From JAVBNC01 sp031551765 (GTDB lineage Bacteria > Desulfobacterota > Desulfovibrionia > Desulfovibrionales > Desulfovibrionaceae), in NCBI GenBank assembly GCA_031551765.1, contig JAVBNC010000095.1:1-17351 (forward strand): a stretch of DNA of 17,351 bases, written 5' to 3'. The position numbers and the translations under genes are program-made. The notes below the pieces were generated by a model. It saw only the letters and a program-made list of their open reading frames with translations. It ran no database searches and was not told where the DNA came from. Positions 13,927 to 17,351 of the stretch are shown in pieces (position 1 is the stretch's first letter; the number at the start of each line of letters is the position of its first letter).

Positions 13927-13966
13927 CCAATGCCCCCCAAATATAAACGTATGTTGGGGGCATTGG
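13927..13966. terminator. Intergenic hairpin between convergent genes, probable bidirectional terminator
   Basis: CCAATGCCCCCCAA (13927-13940) pairs with TTGGGGGCATTGG (13954-13966) around a 13-nt loop, with one extra C bulged. It fills the 53-bp gap between the permease stop and the convergent permease-like gene, ending 2 nt before the latter's stop codon. There is no T-tract, so efficiency is uncertain. Confidence 0.65.
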
Positions 13967-13968
13967 AG

Positions 13969-14718
13969 CTAACCCGGCAGCAGCGTCCGTAATTCCTGCC
14001 ACAGAAACATGGCGCCGGTGAGGCCGATAAAGGCGAACAGGACGCCGCGGTAAGTTCTATCGCCCATGCCTTTGCTGGCGCGCAGGCCGCAATACGCGCC
14101 CAAGAGCGCGCCGGGCGTGCCGATAAACATGGCGCCGAAGGTCAGGCCGCTGTGCAGACCGGCCAGAATTTGCGAGCCGATCATCAGCAGGCAGGTGATG
14201 ATGAAAAAGGTGGCCAGCCCGGCCTTGCTGCTTTGTTTGCCCCAGCCGGACAGAGTGGTGTAGACCGCCAGCGGCGGGCCGTTGAAGCTGAAAGCCGTGC
14301 CGAACATGGTGGAGAGAAACCCGGCCGCGTAGCCCCAGGCCCGGCCCACCACGGCGGGTTTGGCGCCTTCCAGGAACAGGCCCCAGCAGGCGTAGCAGGA
14401 AAGAAAAAGCCCCAGCGCTATTTTCAGATACGCGGGCGGCAGAAAGCGCAGGGCCAGCGCCCCGGCGAACGCGCCCGGCACGGCCCCCAGCACCAGGGGC
14501 AGCACGCGGGGCCAGTCTGTAAAGCCCTTGTAGCGCCAGCCCTGCTCCAGGCTGGCCACCAGCACCATGAGCGAGCAGGCCGGCACGGCCAAGGTGATGC
14601 CCATGCCCTGCATCACAAAAGGCATGGCCGCCATGGCCGCGCCGAACCCGGTAATGCCGTTGACGAACCCGCCGATAAACCAGCCCCCCGCGAACCAGAG
14701 GGCAGTGTTCCATTCCAT
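13969..14718 (-). CDS. TauE/SafE-family membrane permease (sulfite exporter family)
   Basis: The 249-residue protein is almost wholly hydrophobic, with about 7-8 membrane helices. The family's repeated half-motifs are visible: the first helix region GGFVNGITGFGAAMAAMPFV and the second-half GTAFSFNGPPLAVY. TauE/SafE proteins are linked to export of sulfite, sulfoacetate and other small organic or sulfur anions. The actual substrate cannot be read here. It is the third gene of a leftward run, 48 nt after the sigma-54 regulator and downstream of a glycyl-radical activase. If the missing glycyl radical enzyme is a C-S lyase, moving sulfite or a sulfonate across the membrane would fit. The ATG at 14718 was taken, with GGAGCGGAA upstream. 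Confidence 0.88.
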   Translation of the reverse strand: MEWNTALWFAGGWFIGGFVNGITGFGAAMAAMPFVMQGMGITLAVPACSLMVLVASLEQGWRYKGFTDWPRVLPLVLGAVPGAFAGALALRFLPPAYLKIALGLFLSCYACWGLFLEGAKPAVVGRAWGYAAGFLSTMFGTAFSFNGPPLAVYTTLSGWGKQSSKAGLATFFIITCLLMIGSQILAGLHSGLTFGAMFIGTPGALLGAYCGLRASKGMGDRTYRGVLFAFIGLTGAMFLWQELRTLLPG

Positions 14719-14766
14719 GGCCGTATTCCGCTCCGTTATGCCGTTTCTGTTTTTATTCGCCTGAAA

Positions 14767-16194
<1,428 letters not shown>

Positions 16195-16241
16195 ATGCAA
16201 CACCTTTTGTTATGGGACAGGCCGGAGTGGGGCTTCGTCGC

Positions 16242-17183
16242 TCAGTCCGCGCACAGGGCGGTTTTTTCTCTCCCGCGCAGGGCCGCGTAAAGCGCTTCCA
16301 TGACGGATTCGGCCAGCGTGGCTTCGCCCATGGGGTTTTCCCTGTTCAGGAACACGTACTTTTGCGTGCCCAGCCGGTGGTAGGGCAAGAGCTCATAAGT
16401 CGCGTTGGGATACCGCCCCACCAGTTCGGCAATGGGCAGAATCGCCTCCACGCTGTCGTTAAAGCCCGGGATGACAGGGGTGCGCGCGTGCACGCTCAAG
16501 TCCGGGTACTTTGCCATCATCTTGGTAAAATTAGCAAGGACGGGCTCCAGGGGAGCGCCGGTCTGTTCCAGGTGCCGCACGGGGTCCAGGGTTTTGATGT
16601 CGAAAAGGATGCTGTCCAGCAGCGCGCAGGCGGCTTCCAGGTTTTCCCAGGGGGCCAGGCCGCAGGTTTCCATGGAGGTGTTGATGCGGCGGCGTTTGGC
16701 CTCGCGCAGCAGCGCCAGCATGAAGTCGCGCTGCAGCAAAGGTTCGCCGCCGGACAGGGTCATGCCCCCGCTGGAGCGGACGTAGAACATGGCGTCGCGT
16801 TCCACGGCCCGGATGACCTCCGCCACGGTGCGCGTTTCGCCGTAAGTGATGATGCTCTGGGCCGGGCAGGCGTCCACGCAGTACTGCGGGCAGTCTTTAC
16901 AGCGGGCGCGGTCTATGCAGACCTTGTCGTCTTTTCCCCGGCTGATGGCGTTGGGCGTGCAGGCTTCCACACAGCGCACGCACTGGGAAAGCCCCAGGCA
17001 GCGGCGGTAGTTGTAGGCCATTTCCGGCTCAAAAGCCTGCGATTCCGGGTTGGAGCACCAGCGGCAGCGCATGCCGCAGCCCTTGAGAAACACGATGGTC
17101 CGGATACCCGGCCCGTCGTGCACGGAAAATTGCTGGATATTGAACACACAGCCGCTGATGTTCTGGTCCGCCAGACTGCTCAT
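16242..17183 (-). CDS. Glycyl-radical enzyme activating enzyme (radical SAM)
   Basis: The 313-residue protein makes the glycyl radical on a partner enzyme using SAM and a [4Fe-4S] cluster. The start FNIQQFSVHDGPGIRT is typical of activases, followed by the radical SAM motif C36-x3-C40-x2-C43 in GCGMRCRWC. A ferredoxin-like insert with two Cys sets follows (C62, C68, C71, C75 and C95, C98, C102, C106), as in the activases of choline TMA-lyase, isethionate lyase and DHPS lyase. The GGEPLL motif is at 145-150. The partner enzyme is not in the window; the gene upstream lies beyond the right edge. ATG at 17183 has GGGAG upstream and starts the recognisable domain. Which partner it serves cannot be decided from this gene alone. 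Confidence 0.93.
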   Translation of the reverse strand: MSSLADQNISGCVFNIQQFSVHDGPGIRTIVFLKGCGMRCRWCSNPESQAFEPEMAYNYRRCLGLSQCVRCVEACTPNAISRGKDDKVCIDRARCKDCPQYCVDACPAQSIITYGETRTVAEVIRAVERDAMFYVRSSGGMTLSGGEPLLQRDFMLALLREAKRRRINTSMETCGLAPWENLEAACALLDSILFDIKTLDPVRHLEQTGAPLEPVLANFTKMMAKYPDLSVHARTPVIPGFNDSVEAILPIAELVGRYPNATYELLPYHRLGTQKYVFLNRENPMGEATLAESVMEALYAALRGREKTALCAD

Positions 17184-17238
17184 GACCTGCTCCCTGTGAA
17201 GTGCCGGGTTCGCCCGTGGGGCTGTTTTTAAAAGCGTC

Positions 17239-17342
17239 TTTTGCCCCCTGGACTGCGTCAAAGGACGATTTTGGGCCAGGGCTGTACCAGAAGAGTACTA
17301 TCCCTGGCCCAAAATCGTCCTTTTCCTTGCCAGGGAGCAAAA
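17239..17342 (-). repeat. Dispersed structured element, copy 4 (subfamily A)
   Basis: On the minus strand the element starts with TTTTGCTCCCTGGCAAGGAA and ends with TTTGACG, then CCAGGGGGCAAAAGAC. The basal helix TTTTGCTCCCTGG/CCAGGGGGCAAAA has one wobble. The inner stem is 21 perfect pairs (17261-17281 with 17302-17322) around a 20-nt loop that holds two GTAC words, CAGAAG and GTACTAT. Flanking AAAG and CTTT can extend pairing outward. It lies 56 nt upstream of the activase start, in the same orientation as that gene, and shares its apical type with copy 1. Confidence 0.85.
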
Positions 17343-17351
17343 CCCATCTTT

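Overview
The window is high-GC bacterial chromosome, most like a Desulfovibrionaceae member (Desulfovibrio/Bilophila group). That is an inference from the GC-rich style, the long-form PurC, a glycyl-radical activase beside a sigma-54 regulator and a TauE-type exporter, and an amino-acid fermentation operon. The species is not identified. No rRNA, CRISPR array, transposase or phage gene is visible.

Layout: (1) 1-2704, forward: purC (SAICAR synthase), fabI (enoyl-ACP reductase) and a small hypothetical gene. (2) 2724-2858: tRNA-Leu(UAA) with its own terminator. (3) 2859-3900: a strikingly AT-rich patch with one gene, a cytoplasmic trypsin-like serine protease, probably acquired horizontally. 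(4) 3901-10331, reverse: an apparent methylaspartate operon in the order glmS-glmL-glmE-mal, a P-loop protein, cobO. It covers the first two steps of glutamate fermentation (glutamate to 3-methylaspartate by AdoCbl-dependent glutamate mutase, then to mesaconate by methylaspartate ammonia-lyase) and the adenosyltransferase that makes the AdoCbl cofactor. (5) 10332-13915, forward: a divergently transcribed MocR-type (GntR-HTH plus aminotransferase-fold) regulator, then an APC-superfamily amino-acid permease. These are candidates for control of, and substrate supply to, the operon. (6) 13969-17183, reverse: a glycyl-radical-enzyme activase, a PAS/sigma-54 enhancer-binding regulator and a TauE/SafE-family permease. 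The glycyl radical enzyme itself is not in the window and may lie beyond the right edge.

The most unusual non-coding signal is a structured element of about 104-125 nt in four intergenic copies (37-140, 1119-1243, 6932-7056, 17239-17342). All share a basal helix with conserved internal-loop strands (an AAGGAA-like strand opposite a TGACG-like strand), while the apical hairpin is of two different types. Base changes between copies are often compensatory, which argues for a selected RNA or DNA fold. The second most interesting item is the uncharacterised P-loop protein with a putative synthetase-type additional domain inside the methylaspartate operon.
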